A stretch of 64,000 nucleotides of DNA, taken from assembly GCF_001886735.1 (NCBI RefSeq), contig NZ_CP018076.1:3038001-3102000 (forward strand), given 5' to 3'. Both the position numbers and the translations under genes were made by a program. This DNA comes from Sulfitobacter alexandrii (GTDB lineage Bacteria; Pseudomonadota; Alphaproteobacteria; Rhodobacterales; Rhodobacteraceae). Each line of letters begins with the position of its first letter. The first letter of the stretch is position 1. The notes under the pieces are model-generated. The model searched no databases. It was not told the DNA's origin and was given only the letters and a program-made list of their open reading frames with translations. Shown piece after piece: positions 8,878 to 17,481 of this stretch.

Positions 8878-9267
8878 ATGCGCCGCAGGACAAGGGCCAA
8901 ACCCCAGCGGGAACCGACAATCGCCCTGATCAACATCGTTTTCCTGATGCTGGTGTTCTTCATGGTCGCGGGCACACTGGCGCAACCGCTGGACCCCGCG
9001 CTGAAGCTCGTCCGGACGCAGGAGCTGGAAGGCCGTGCGCCGCCCGATGCGTTGGTCGTCCACGCGACAGGAAAGCTCGACTACCGGGGCGAGGTTCAGG
9101 AGGATGCCGCCGCCTTCGTCTCCGGCCTTTCGGAGGAACAGCGCAGGATCGTCCGGCTGGTGCCGGACCGCGATCTGCCCGCGTCGGAGTTGGTGGCGCT
9201 GACCCGCGCCTTGCAACAGGCCGGCGCGCGGAAAGTGATGCTGGTGACGGAGCGGGCCCTGCCATGA
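8878..9267 (+). CDS. ExbD-type transporter subunit (second copy)
   Basis: A 129-residue ExbD/TolR paralogue with a basic N terminus (RRRTRAKPQREP) and one membrane helix, IALINIVFLMLVFFMVAGTLA. At the position where the first copy and classical ExbD have Asp, this copy reads ALINIVF with Asn. If the alignment holds, this subunit could not carry the proton and may be structural. It overlaps tonB by 4 bases. Confidence 0.87.
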   Translation: MRRRTRAKPQREPTIALINIVFLMLVFFMVAGTLAQPLDPALKLVRTQELEGRAPPDALVVHATGKLDYRGEVQEDAAAFVSGLSEEQRRIVRLVPDRDLPASELVALTRALQQAGARKVMLVTERALP

Positions 9268-10169
9268 TTCCCAGCTCTCCTTTCGGCAAGGCCGTCGCGC
9301 TGGCGGTGTCGGCGATGCTGATCCTTGGCGGCATGTTCCTTGCACATCCCGAAACGCGGACCGAACTGGCAGGCGGAGGCGAACCCGTCCGGGCCCGGAT
9401 GGGAAACGCGTTCGAGGACATGGCAGCCGGAACCCTGACGGCACAGGATGCCGTCGCGGTCACCCCGCCCCCCACGACGGCCGAGGCTATTCAGCCGGTG
9501 CGGCAGCAGCAGACGCCAAAGGTCAACCCAGCGCCCGCAGAGCCGCCCGCCGCTCCGGATGCTGTCCTGCCGGAGGCCGCCGCACCGGTTGCGCCGCCTA
9601 CATCGACACCGTCCGTCGCGCCCCGGCCCCTTGCGGCGCAACAGTCCGTATCGGTCGCGACCCCGACGCCCCCGAAAGAGACCATCGCGGCGGCATCGCC
9701 CGACACTGCCGCGCCCACCGGTTCCCGACGCCCGCAGCGTCGCGACCCGGAAAAGGCGGCGCAGATCGCCGCCGCGCGCCCCGAGCCGACCGCACCGCGC
9801 GGCAATGCCCAACGCGACAGCAGGCGCGGTGACAGCACAGCCGAAACACGTCAGGCCGATGCCGGATCGCAAGGCAACACCCGAAAGGCCGCGCCGCAAT
9901 CTGGAAACGCGGCAGCCAGCAACTATCCCGGCCAGGTGATGCGCAAGATCAGCCGGGTGCGCAAACCGAACGTGCGCGCACGCGGGACCGCCACGATTGC
10001 CTTTCGCATCGCCGCAAACGGTGGCCTCGCGACCATCTCGGTCGCCCGCAGTTCCGGATCCTCGGCTCTGGACAGGGCCGCCCTGCGCGTGGTCCGGACG
10101 GCGGCCCCCTTCCCTCCTCCGCCTTCGGGTGCGACCCGAAGCTTCAGCATACAGATCCAGGGACGATGA
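9264..10169 (+). CDS. tonB: Energy transducer TonB
   Basis: A 301-residue TonB-family protein. An N-terminal signal-anchor helix (AVALAVSAMLILGGMFLA) is followed by a long Pro/Ala-rich spanner (about residues 70-160) and a basic region. The C-terminal TonB domain (about 215-301) begins NYPGQVMRKISRVRKPN and contains GTATIAFRIAANGGL and SSALDRAALRVVRTAAPFP. It carries inner-membrane energy to outer-membrane receptors, most obviously the receptor encoded at 11152-13278. Last gene of the exbB-exbD-exbD-tonB run. Confidence 0.93.
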   Translation: MIPSSPFGKAVALAVSAMLILGGMFLAHPETRTELAGGGEPVRARMGNAFEDMAAGTLTAQDAVAVTPPPTTAEAIQPVRQQQTPKVNPAPAEPPAAPDAVLPEAAAPVAPPTSTPSVAPRPLAAQQSVSVATPTPPKETIAAASPDTAAPTGSRRPQRRDPEKAAQIAAARPEPTAPRGNAQRDSRRGDSTAETRQADAGSQGNTRKAAPQSGNAAASNYPGQVMRKISRVRKPNVRARGTATIAFRIAANGGLATISVARSSGSSALDRAALRVVRTAAPFPPPPSGATRSFSIQIQGR

Positions 10170-10221
10170 CCTGTCATGATCGAGGGTCGGCACGACATGA
10201 CCCGGATGCACACACGGGCCC

Positions 10222-11091
10222 ATGAGCTATCGTCACGACTTCACGGGCCATACCACCAACCTGCGCCCGATCGCCCCGGTCGAGTGGCGCCAGCTCGAAC
10301 ACGTCTTGCTCGCACATTGGCAGACGGCCGGAAGCAGCGGCGCGACCGGGCATTATGTGTCGGCCAATCCACGCCTGAGCATCTTCTTCAACGACATGAG
10401 TTCGGTCTCCGCCATATCGGAGGCGGCGCCGCGCAAACTTGCGCGGGCAATTTTCGTGCCGGCGGGGATGACATTGGACACGTCGTTTTCCAAACCGCTC
10501 ACCTTTGCCCATCTGGACATCCACATCGACCATGCCTGGGCAGTGCGTTTCCTGTCGGCGGGGGTCACCAGACAGCGCGCGGTCGAGATACTGGACCGGC
10601 CAGTCGACCGGAGCGACATCACCGAGATCGAGCCGATGGCGCGCGCGCTGGTTGGAGAAATTCGCGATCCTCGCCGCCATGACCTGTTCGCCTCCAGCCT
10701 TGCGACCTGCCTGCTTTCAGGTGTTCTGGACATCGGAACCGCCGAACCGGATCCGGGCAACGCCCGGCTGACCGCCGCGCAGATGCGCAAGGTCGCAAGG
10801 CGTTTCGAGACAGGCGGGGGGCGGCGGCTGAGCCTGTCCGAGATGGCGCAGACGGTGGGGCTTTCGGAAAGCTGGTTCTCGCAGGTCTTCAGGAATACGA
10901 CCGGCAAGACGCCGCATCAATGGCAGCTAGAGAATCGCGTCGGGCAGGCACGCGACCTTCTGGTCGGATCCGATCTGAGCGTTGCGGACATTGCCGACCG
11001 GCTTGGCTTCTCTGACCAGTCACATCTGACGAGGACGTTTCGCAGGCACGTGGGTGAAACGCCGGCGAGCTGGCGCCGCCGCAACCGCTGA
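10222..11091 (+). CDS. AraC-family transcriptional regulator
   Basis: A 289-residue regulator. The C-terminal 100 residues carry the double helix-turn-helix: LSLSEMAQTVGLSESWFSQVF, then the family signature DLLVGSDLSVADIADRLGFS and SHLTRTFRRHVGETPASWRR. The N-terminal half (about 1-180) is a sensor domain without recognisable ligand motifs. Its location between tonB and the receptor suggests a PchR/YbtA-like role, activating siderophore uptake when the iron-siderophore is present; this is inference from neighbourhood. Confidence 0.9.
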   Translation: MSYRHDFTGHTTNLRPIAPVEWRQLEHVLLAHWQTAGSSGATGHYVSANPRLSIFFNDMSSVSAISEAAPRKLARAIFVPAGMTLDTSFSKPLTFAHLDIHIDHAWAVRFLSAGVTRQRAVEILDRPVDRSDITEIEPMARALVGEIRDPRRHDLFASSLATCLLSGVLDIGTAEPDPGNARLTAAQMRKVARRFETGGGRRLSLSEMAQTVGLSESWFSQVFRNTTGKTPHQWQLENRVGQARDLLVGSDLSVADIADRLGFSDQSHLTRTFRRHVGETPASWRRRNR

Positions 11092-11113
11092 CCGCGCGTC
11101 CTGACATCGCATC

Positions 11114-11144
11114 GGCCCGCCCGGCCGAGGGGACCGGGCGGGCC
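11114..11144. terminator. Hairpin between convergent araC-type and receptor genes
   Basis: A perfect 11-bp stem, GGCCCGCCCGG at 11114-11124 with CCGGGCGGGCC at 11134-11144, around a 9-base loop. It falls between two convergent genes. There is no long T tract on either side, so termination by this hairpin alone is probable but not certain. Confidence 0.65.
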
Positions 11145-11151
11145 GCGCTTA

Positions 11152-13278
11152 TCACCAGCGGTGCCTCAGGGCGGCGGTGATGGTCCGGCCGTTGTTGTAG
11201 TAATCCGCGGTACCCCTGCCGACCACGTACTGCCTGTCGAACAGGTTGCTGATGTTGACGGTAAAGTCCGTGTCGTCCGACACGCCATAGGTCACGGAGG
11301 CATCCACGTAGGTCTGCGACGGGCTTTTCCCGTTGTCGTTCAAGACGTTGTAGTAATACGGACCGACATAGCGCGCGCCGATGCCCACGGACAGGTCGCC
11401 GGGCAACGCCGGGGTGTCCACATCGTATGTCAGCCAGAGCGACGCGATGTTGTTGGGCACGGTGGCGAATTCGTTTCCGTCCACCGTGGCGCCCCGCACC
11501 GTGCCGCGAATGAATTTCGATTTCTGATAGCTGTACCCGCCGGAAAGCGTCAGGCCGTCCGCCAGTTCGGCGCGTGCCTCGAACTCGACCCCGCGCACCC
11601 GCGATTCCCCGATGGTCTGGCGTTCGATCACGCCGCTGGGAAGGACCACGGGCACAACCACGTTATTCTTCGTCAGATCGTAGAGCGACGCGGTGAACAG
11701 CGCGTTGAAGCTCTCCGGCTGGTATTTCATCCCGATCTCGTACTGCTCGCCCCTTTCCGGTTCGGTCCCGATGCTGGGAGGCGCGATGGATTGCACGTAG
11801 CTGGCGTAGGAGGAGACTTCGTCCGTCAGCTTGTAGGTCAGCGCCCCGCGGAACGAGGTTTCGGAGAAGTCGGCCTGCGTCGTGGTCGCGGTCAGGTTGT
11901 CGGTGTTGGTGATATCGAACCAGTCATGCCGCAGACCCACGGTGGTGATCACCCGGTTGGAAAACGCGAGGTTCTGCTGCAGGAAGACCGACCGGGTCGT
12001 GAAGTCGTTTGCCTGCACGCTGTAGGGCGTGAACCCGGTCGGCGCCCCGGTGTAGGTCGGATTGTCGATATCGATCGGGGTGTGCGCCCCGAAGATCGAT
12101 GCACTGGTCGTGGCGGCATCGCGGAACTCGATCCCGGCGAGGGTGCTACTGTCCACCGACCCCAGGGTGGTATCGTACTGGAGGATGACGTTGCCGATCA
12201 GCTCCCGCGCGGTGCTGTCCGTGCCGAAATAGGACCGGTCCACCACTGACCCGACCCGCCCGGCGTTGTCGGAAAGGTAGATATAGGCGAAATCGTCCGT
12301 CAGGTCGCTGTAGCGCAGGTTCCCCGTCAACCTCAGCCCGTTCGCGAACTCGTGCTCAACGCCTGCCGAAACGGTCAGTCTTTCCACGTCGTGACGGTTG
12401 AAACCGGGCTCGCCGAAGAAAAGTTCACGATCGTACAGGCGGTCTATCGGGTACCCGCCGCTGTTCGGCGTGCCCTCCCGTTTCAGGTAATCCACCGAGA
12501 ACGTCAGCCTGGTCACGTTCGTCGGTTCCCATGTGACGGCGCCGAGGAAGAACCGTTCGTCGTCCCGCGAATGCGCGTATTCCAGATCGGAGTCCTGGAT
12601 CTTGCCGACGACCCGGTAGGCGAGCGTGCCTTCGCGGTTCAGGACATCCCCGAAATCGAGCCCGATTTCCGCGTGATCGTGGCTGCCGTAGGAGCCGTAT
12701 ACCTCTCCGAACCGCTCGAACTTCGGCGACTTGGTCACGAAGTTGACCGTCCCGCCGGGATCGGACGTGCCGAACAGGGTTGAGTTGCCGCCCTTCATGA
12801 TCTCCACCCGCTCGAAGGCGAAAGGTTCCTCGCGCACGCCCCGCATGGAGCCAAGCGTCAGCCCGTCGCGGTACGTAGATGCCTGAAACCCCCGCACGAG
12901 GTAGTAGTCGTTCCGGTCGTCCGTTCCGTAATAGTCGGTGACGATGCCGGGCGTATATTCCAGCACGTCCTCGACCTTGTCCGCATTGCGCTGCTCGACC
13001 TCCTTCTGCGTGATGACGGATACCGACGCGGGCGTATCCAGCACGCTGGTCGCCACCTTGCCCCCGGTCCAGAGCTCCTTGGCAATCGTGCTCGCGGCAT
13101 CATCGTCCGCAGCGGCGCCGGCATCGACGAAGATGGTGCCAAGCCGGTAGGCCGTGCGGGTCCCGTCGTCCTGTGCCAAGGCCGGCAGCCCGGCCAGCGC
13201 GGTACATCCAAGAAGCCCCGACAACAGCCAGTTCGGGAGAGAGACGGGTCGGCGGCGGGCCGGGGGGTGTTGCACCAT
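11152..13278 (-). CDS. TonB-dependent siderophore receptor
   Basis: A 708-residue outer-membrane receptor of the ferrichrome/hydroxamate type. I chose the start at 13278 because it gives a signal peptide ending near LAGLPALAQD. The plug domain (about 60-170) includes DTPASVSVITQKEVEQRNA and ERVEIMKGGNSTLFGTSDPGG. The barrel follows and the protein ends in the aromatic LRHRW, as outer-membrane barrels do. It would import an iron-siderophore complex using TonB. Divergent from the binding-protein gene at 13609, with a shared 330-base control region. Confidence 0.95.
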   Translation of the reverse strand: MVQHPPARRRPVSLPNWLLSGLLGCTALAGLPALAQDDGTRTAYRLGTIFVDAGAAADDDAASTIAKELWTGGKVATSVLDTPASVSVITQKEVEQRNADKVEDVLEYTPGIVTDYYGTDDRNDYYLVRGFQASTYRDGLTLGSMRGVREEPFAFERVEIMKGGNSTLFGTSDPGGTVNFVTKSPKFERFGEVYGSYGSHDHAEIGLDFGDVLNREGTLAYRVVGKIQDSDLEYAHSRDDERFFLGAVTWEPTNVTRLTFSVDYLKREGTPNSGGYPIDRLYDRELFFGEPGFNRHDVERLTVSAGVEHEFANGLRLTGNLRYSDLTDDFAYIYLSDNAGRVGSVVDRSYFGTDSTARELIGNVILQYDTTLGSVDSSTLAGIEFRDAATTSASIFGAHTPIDIDNPTYTGAPTGFTPYSVQANDFTTRSVFLQQNLAFSNRVITTVGLRHDWFDITNTDNLTATTTQADFSETSFRGALTYKLTDEVSSYASYVQSIAPPSIGTEPERGEQYEIGMKYQPESFNALFTASLYDLTKNNVVVPVVLPSGVIERQTIGESRVRGVEFEARAELADGLTLSGGYSYQKSKFIRGTVRGATVDGNEFATVPNNIASLWLTYDVDTPALPGDLSVGIGARYVGPYYYNVLNDNGKSPSQTYVDASVTYGVSDDTDFTVNISNLFDRQYVVGRGTADYYNNGRTITAALRHRW

Positions 13279-13608
13279 GTTTTTCACCTTCAGATTGAAT
13301 TTGGGGGTGGCTTGCCCCTCACGCCACGTGACGGGCTGGCAGATCGAAGAGGATGACACTGGCCATGCCTCTTCCGGGCGCGGGCCTGTCCCGAGGGCAG
13401 ACCCGGCCGCATTTGGAGGGCACCTAAAGCCGTCAAACCGGAATGTGTATTGTACGATCCTCCTGTTTTTGAAGGATCCCACGGAAACCTGATAAATTTT
13501 GTCGGATTTCGCGAAAACCACCGGTCCGGCGCGCTTGACGCACCGGATGCCAGATGAAAAGCCGACTGAAACCGTCTGTTATCTGACTCCTCTGAGAGGC
13601 GACGCTCC
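13279..13608. promoter_or_regulatory. Divergent control region, receptor and siderophore importer
   Basis: 330 bases without a gene separating two divergent iron-uptake transcription units. It has AT-rich patches around 13440-13510, where promoters are likely (for example CCTGATAAATTTTGTCGG). I looked for a classical Fur, RirA or Irr box and saw none I would defend. The neighbouring AraC-type regulator is the most plausible specific activator. Confidence 0.4.
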
Positions 13609-14586
13609 ATGCACAATCTCACGCTTTCCGTACTGGTCCTTTCCTGCCTTCACTTCGCTGATGCGGGTCGGGCGGAGGGTTTTCCGATCACCATCGAACA
13701 CGCGTTCGGAACCACGACGATCACAGAACGGCCGGACCGGGTCGCAACCGTCGCCTGGGCCAACCACGAAGTTCCCCTTGCCCTCGGGGTGGTTCCCGTC
13801 GGCTTCGCGCGGGCAAATTTCGGTGACGACGACGGCGACGGTCTGCTGCCATGGGTCGCGGCGCGTCTCGAAGACCTCGGCGCGGATGCGCCCCCGCTTT
13901 TCGATGAAGGCGACGGCATCGACTTCGAGGCGGTCGCGGCAAGCGCGCCCGACGTCATCCTCGCCGCCTATTCCGGCCTGTCGGAACGCGACTACGACAT
14001 CCTGAGCCGTATCGCGCCGGTTGTCGCCTACCGGGACGGGCCGTGGTCCACCGACTGGCGCGGGATGATCCGCCTGAACGCCGCCGGACTGGGCCTGAGC
14101 GCGGAGGGCGAAGACCTGATTGACCGCACCGACCGGCGGATCGCCGACACCGCCGCCCGCCACCCCGAGATCGCCGGCAAGCGCGCGATGTTCCTGACGC
14201 ATCTCGACGTGCGCGACCTCAGCCTGATCCGTTTCTATTCGGCGAACGACACCCGTGTGAAGTTCCTGCACGACCTCGGCCTGCGGTCTCCGGAAAGCGT
14301 GCGGGATGCAAGTGTCCCCGGCCGGTACTCGGGCGAAATGAGCGCGGAGCGGATCGACGCCCTGAACGATGTCGACATCGTCGTCACCTATGGCGACACC
14401 GCCCTGCTGGCCGCGGCGCGGGACAACCCGCTCACCTCGCGGATGAAGGCCGTCGAAGACGGCGCTGTCGTCCTGCTGGGCAACGATCCGCTCGGGACCG
14501 CCGCCAATCCCACGCCGCTGTCCATTCCGTGGGTTCTGGACGATTACGTCTCCCGGCTCGCGCAGGCGGCGCGAGCGGCGGAATGA
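13609..14586 (+). CDS. Iron-siderophore ABC transporter, substrate-binding protein
   Basis: A 325-residue FecB/FhuD/BtuF-type binding protein. The signal peptide is MHNLTLSVLVLSCLHFADAG. The mature protein starts with the family's typical IEHAFGTTTITERPDRVATVAW, followed by PVGFARANF, a FEAVAASAPDVILAAYSGLSERDYDILSRIAPVV segment (positions about 105-140) and a C-terminal lobe. It captures the ferric siderophore in the periplasm for the FecCD-type permeases next to it. Its stop overlaps the first permease start (ATGA). Confidence 0.92.
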   Translation: MHNLTLSVLVLSCLHFADAGRAEGFPITIEHAFGTTTITERPDRVATVAWANHEVPLALGVVPVGFARANFGDDDGDGLLPWVAARLEDLGADAPPLFDEGDGIDFEAVAASAPDVILAAYSGLSERDYDILSRIAPVVAYRDGPWSTDWRGMIRLNAAGLGLSAEGEDLIDRTDRRIADTAARHPEIAGKRAMFLTHLDVRDLSLIRFYSANDTRVKFLHDLGLRSPESVRDASVPGRYSGEMSAERIDALNDVDIVVTYGDTALLAAARDNPLTSRMKAVEDGAVVLLGNDPLGTAANPTPLSIPWVLDDYVSRLAQAARAAE

Positions 14587-15620
14587 CGGCCGAAGCCGCG
14601 CCACCCATGGCCGCCAGGCTGAAAGGCGCGCGCCGGGGCTGGCGCGTGCGGCTGGCGTTCGTCCTGCTTGTCCTCGGGTTCGCCTGCCTTCTTTCGGTCA
14701 CGCTCGGCACCCGGGACGTGGGCTGGTCCGCTGTCATGGCCGGGGTGATGGGGGACACGGAAACGATGGAAGCGGCCGTGGTCGCCGTGCGCGTCCCCCG
14801 TACCGTTCTCGCCGTGATCGCGGGCGCTGCCCTGGGCCTGGCCGGCGCGACGATGCAGGGCGTCACGCGCAATCCGCTCGCCGATCCGGGGCTGCTTGGC
14901 GTGAACGCCGGCGCGGCGCTTGCCGTCGTCATCGGGGTGGCCTGGGCCGGGCTGCACGGTCTGCATGCCTTTCTCTGGGTCGCGATACTGGGTGCCGGTC
15001 TGGCGGCGGCATTCGTCTATGCCATCGGCTCTCTCGGCCGGGGCGGGGCGACGCCGTTGAAACTGGCACTTGCCGGGGCGGCGACCTCCATCGCCGCCAG
15101 TTCCTTTACCGTCGCGATCCTGCTGCCCAGAAACGACATCGCCGGCGGCATACGATCCTGGCAGGTCGGCGGCGTGGGCGGCGCCAGTTTCGAGGGCATC
15201 GCACCCGCGGCGCCATTCCTCGGTGTCGGGCTCATCCTATGCATGATGTCGGCCCGCAACCTGAACCTGCTGGCCCTCGGCGACGAAGCGGCAACCGGGC
15301 TCGGCGGCCGGGTCGCGCGGGCGCGGGGCATGGCTGCTCTGGGGGCAGTGCTGCTTTGCGGGGCCACGACGGCCGTCTGCGGGCCGATCGGCTTCGTCGG
15401 GCTGGTGGTCCCCCACCTGTGCCGCATGCTCGTCGGGCCCGATCACCGCCGGCTGCTGCCGTTCTCCGCCTTGGCGGGTGCGATTCTGCTGACCTGCGCC
15501 GATGTGGCCGGCCGGCTGGTCGCGCGACCGTCCGAACTGGAAGTCGGCATCGTGACCGCCTTCATCGGGGCGCCATTCTTCATCTGGATCGTCCGCAACC
15601 GCAGGGTCGCGGACCTGTGA
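14583..15620 (+). CDS. FecCD-family iron ABC transporter permease (first)
   Basis: A 345-residue BtuC/FecCD-type permease with about nine to ten membrane helices. Landmarks are RVPRTVLAVIAGAALGLAGA, TMQGVTRNPLADPGLLGVNAG and the C-terminal GPIGFVGLVVPHLCRMLVGPD. The ATG at 14583 overlaps the binding-protein stop. With the second permease it forms the heterodimeric channel that moves the siderophore through the inner membrane. The N terminus has an extra 20 basic and Ala-rich residues, which is unremarkable. Confidence 0.94.
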   Translation: MTAEAAPPMAARLKGARRGWRVRLAFVLLVLGFACLLSVTLGTRDVGWSAVMAGVMGDTETMEAAVVAVRVPRTVLAVIAGAALGLAGATMQGVTRNPLADPGLLGVNAGAALAVVIGVAWAGLHGLHAFLWVAILGAGLAAAFVYAIGSLGRGGATPLKLALAGAATSIAASSFTVAILLPRNDIAGGIRSWQVGGVGGASFEGIAPAAPFLGVGLILCMMSARNLNLLALGDEAATGLGGRVARARGMAALGAVLLCGATTAVCGPIGFVGLVVPHLCRMLVGPDHRRLLPFSALAGAILLTCADVAGRLVARPSELEVGIVTAFIGAPFFIWIVRNRRVADL

Positions 15621-16663
15621 TGGCCTATGCGGATCATCAGACCGCGCGCAGGGTCGCGGGGCTTCGCCGGACCCGCCAGAGGCACCGAATTTGGCTGGCG
15701 GCCCGGATGCTCGGCCTGCTGCTCGTTGCGGCAGCCCTGACGCTGGGCACCGGCCCGTCGATGACGGCCCCAATCGATGTGCTGCGCAGCCTCGCCGGAC
15801 AGGAGATCCCCGGCACCAGCTTTGCCGTGCGGGAACTGCGGCTGCCGCGGCTGCTCGTGTCGATCCTCGTCGGCATGAGCCTCGGTCTCGGCGGCGTGGT
15901 GTTTCAGACACTTTTGCGAAACCCTCTGGCCAGCCCCGACATCATCGGCATCAGCGCCGGGGCGAGCGCCGCTGCCGTCTTCGCGATCGTGGTACTGGGC
16001 TGGTCCGGTTCTGCCGTGTCGGTCATGGCGGTCGCCGCAGGGCTGGCCGTGGCGCTGGTGATCTACCTCCTTGCATGGCGCGACGGTCTTTCGGGGGCAC
16101 GGCTCATCCTCGTGGGCATCGGGATATCGGCGATCCTGAACAGCCTGCTTGCCTACCTTCTGGCCCGCGCGCCGGCCTGGAGCCTTCAGGAGGCGTTGCG
16201 CTGGCTGTCGGGCAGCGTGAACGGGGCGACCCTCGAGGCCGCGTTCCCCGTGCTCGGCGCGCTGGCCGTTTTCGGGGGCGTGCTGTTGCTGCGGCGAAAA
16301 TCGCTGGAAATCCTCAGGTTGGGCGACGACATGGCATCGGCCCTCGGTGTGCCGCTAGCATGGGAAAAGATGCTCATCGTCGTGTCCGCCGTCGCACTGA
16401 TCGCGGTGGCAACGGCGGTTGCGGGGCCGGTCGCCTTCGTCGCCTTCCTGTCCGGCCCCATCGCGGCCCGCCTGTGCCCGCAGGGCCCCGCGCCGCTGGT
16501 GCCCTCGGCCATGGTGGGCGCGCTGCTCGTGGTCGCGGCGGACTTTGCCGGTCAGCATCTCCTGCCCGCCCGCTATCCCGTGGGCATCGTCACCGGCGCG
16601 CTGGGTGCGCCTTACCTCATCTTCCTCATCGTCAAGTCGAACCGCGTCGGGAGATCGATATGA
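15620..16663 (+). CDS. FecCD-family iron ABC transporter permease (second)
   Basis: A 347-residue paralogue of the preceding permease, starting at an ATG that overlaps the previous TGA by one base. It shows RLPRLLVSILVGMSLGLGGVV, FQTLLRNPLASPDIIGISAGA, and the late motif GPVAFVAFLSGPIAARLCPQG. About ten membrane helices are apparent. It is the second half of the siderophore channel and overlaps the ATPase gene by 4 bases. Confidence 0.94.
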   Translation: MAYADHQTARRVAGLRRTRQRHRIWLAARMLGLLLVAAALTLGTGPSMTAPIDVLRSLAGQEIPGTSFAVRELRLPRLLVSILVGMSLGLGGVVFQTLLRNPLASPDIIGISAGASAAAVFAIVVLGWSGSAVSVMAVAAGLAVALVIYLLAWRDGLSGARLILVGIGISAILNSLLAYLLARAPAWSLQEALRWLSGSVNGATLEAAFPVLGALAVFGGVLLLRRKSLEILRLGDDMASALGVPLAWEKMLIVVSAVALIAVATAVAGPVAFVAFLSGPIAARLCPQGPAPLVPSAMVGALLVVAADFAGQHLLPARYPVGIVTGALGAPYLIFLIVKSNRVGRSI

Positions 16664-17481
16664 CCCACCTCGAAGCGTCAGCGCTGGATGCCGGATACGG
16701 CGAGCGGCGGATCCTGTCCGACCTCAGCTTGACGGTGCCTGCGGGGGCCATCACCGCCATCGTCGGGGCCAATGCCTGTGGCAAGTCAACGCTTCTCCGA
16801 AGTCTGGCCCGACTGCTCAGACCTTCGTCGGGACAGGTCATTCTGGATGGCCGATCGGTCTGGCAGATCCCCGGGCGCGAGCTTGCCCGCAAGCTCGGCT
16901 TGCTTCCGCAGTCGCCCATCGCACCGGACGGATTGACCGTCGCGGATCTGGTCGGTCACGGAAGATATCCGCACCAGCGCATGTTCTCGAGGTGGCGGCA
17001 AGAGGACGACAGGGCCGTTGCCGATGCGCTCGACGCGACCTCGACGGCGAACCTCGCGGATCGCGATATCGACACCCTGTCCGGCGGTCAGCGTCAACGG
17101 GTCTGGATCGCGATGGCGCTGGCGCAGGAAACCGACGTGCTGCTGCTCGATGAGCCGACGACCTTTCTCGACATCGCCCATCAGGTCGAGGTGCTGGACC
17201 TGCTGGTCGACCTCAACCGTCGCCGCGGCACCACCATCGCGATGGTGCTGCACGACCTGAACCTCGCCGCCCGCTACGCCGATCACCTCGTGGCGCTCCG
17301 CAATGGCCGGGTGCATGTGGCGGGCAAACCCGAGAGGGTTCTGACCGAAGCCATGGTGGCGGAGGTGTTCGGAATCCGAAGCCGCGTCATGGAAGATCCG
17401 ACCTCGGGGAGGCCGATGATGCTACCGCTCGGGCGTCACGGCGAGCGTCTGGCACCGTCGCGCGGGGAGGAGTCGGCATGA
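16660..17481 (+). CDS. Iron-siderophore ABC transporter ATP-binding protein (FepC-like)
   Basis: A 273-residue ATPase. Walker A is GANACGKST (about residues 35-43), the signature is LSGGQRQRVWIAMALAQ, and Walker B is DVLLLDEPTTFLDIAHQ, where the DIAHQ ending is characteristic of FepC/FecE/FhuC. The switch His lies in MVLHDLNLA. In the P-loop, GANACGKS replaces the usual GPNGCGKS, still within the consensus GxxxxGKS. It powers the two permeases upstream and overlaps the flavoprotein gene by 4 bases. Confidence 0.95.
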   Translation: MTHLEASALDAGYGERRILSDLSLTVPAGAITAIVGANACGKSTLLRSLARLLRPSSGQVILDGRSVWQIPGRELARKLGLLPQSPIAPDGLTVADLVGHGRYPHQRMFSRWRQEDDRAVADALDATSTANLADRDIDTLSGGQRQRVWIAMALAQETDVLLLDEPTTFLDIAHQVEVLDLLVDLNRRRGTTIAMVLHDLNLAARYADHLVALRNGRVHVAGKPERVLTEAMVAEVFGIRSRVMEDPTSGRPMMLPLGRHGERLAPSRGEESA

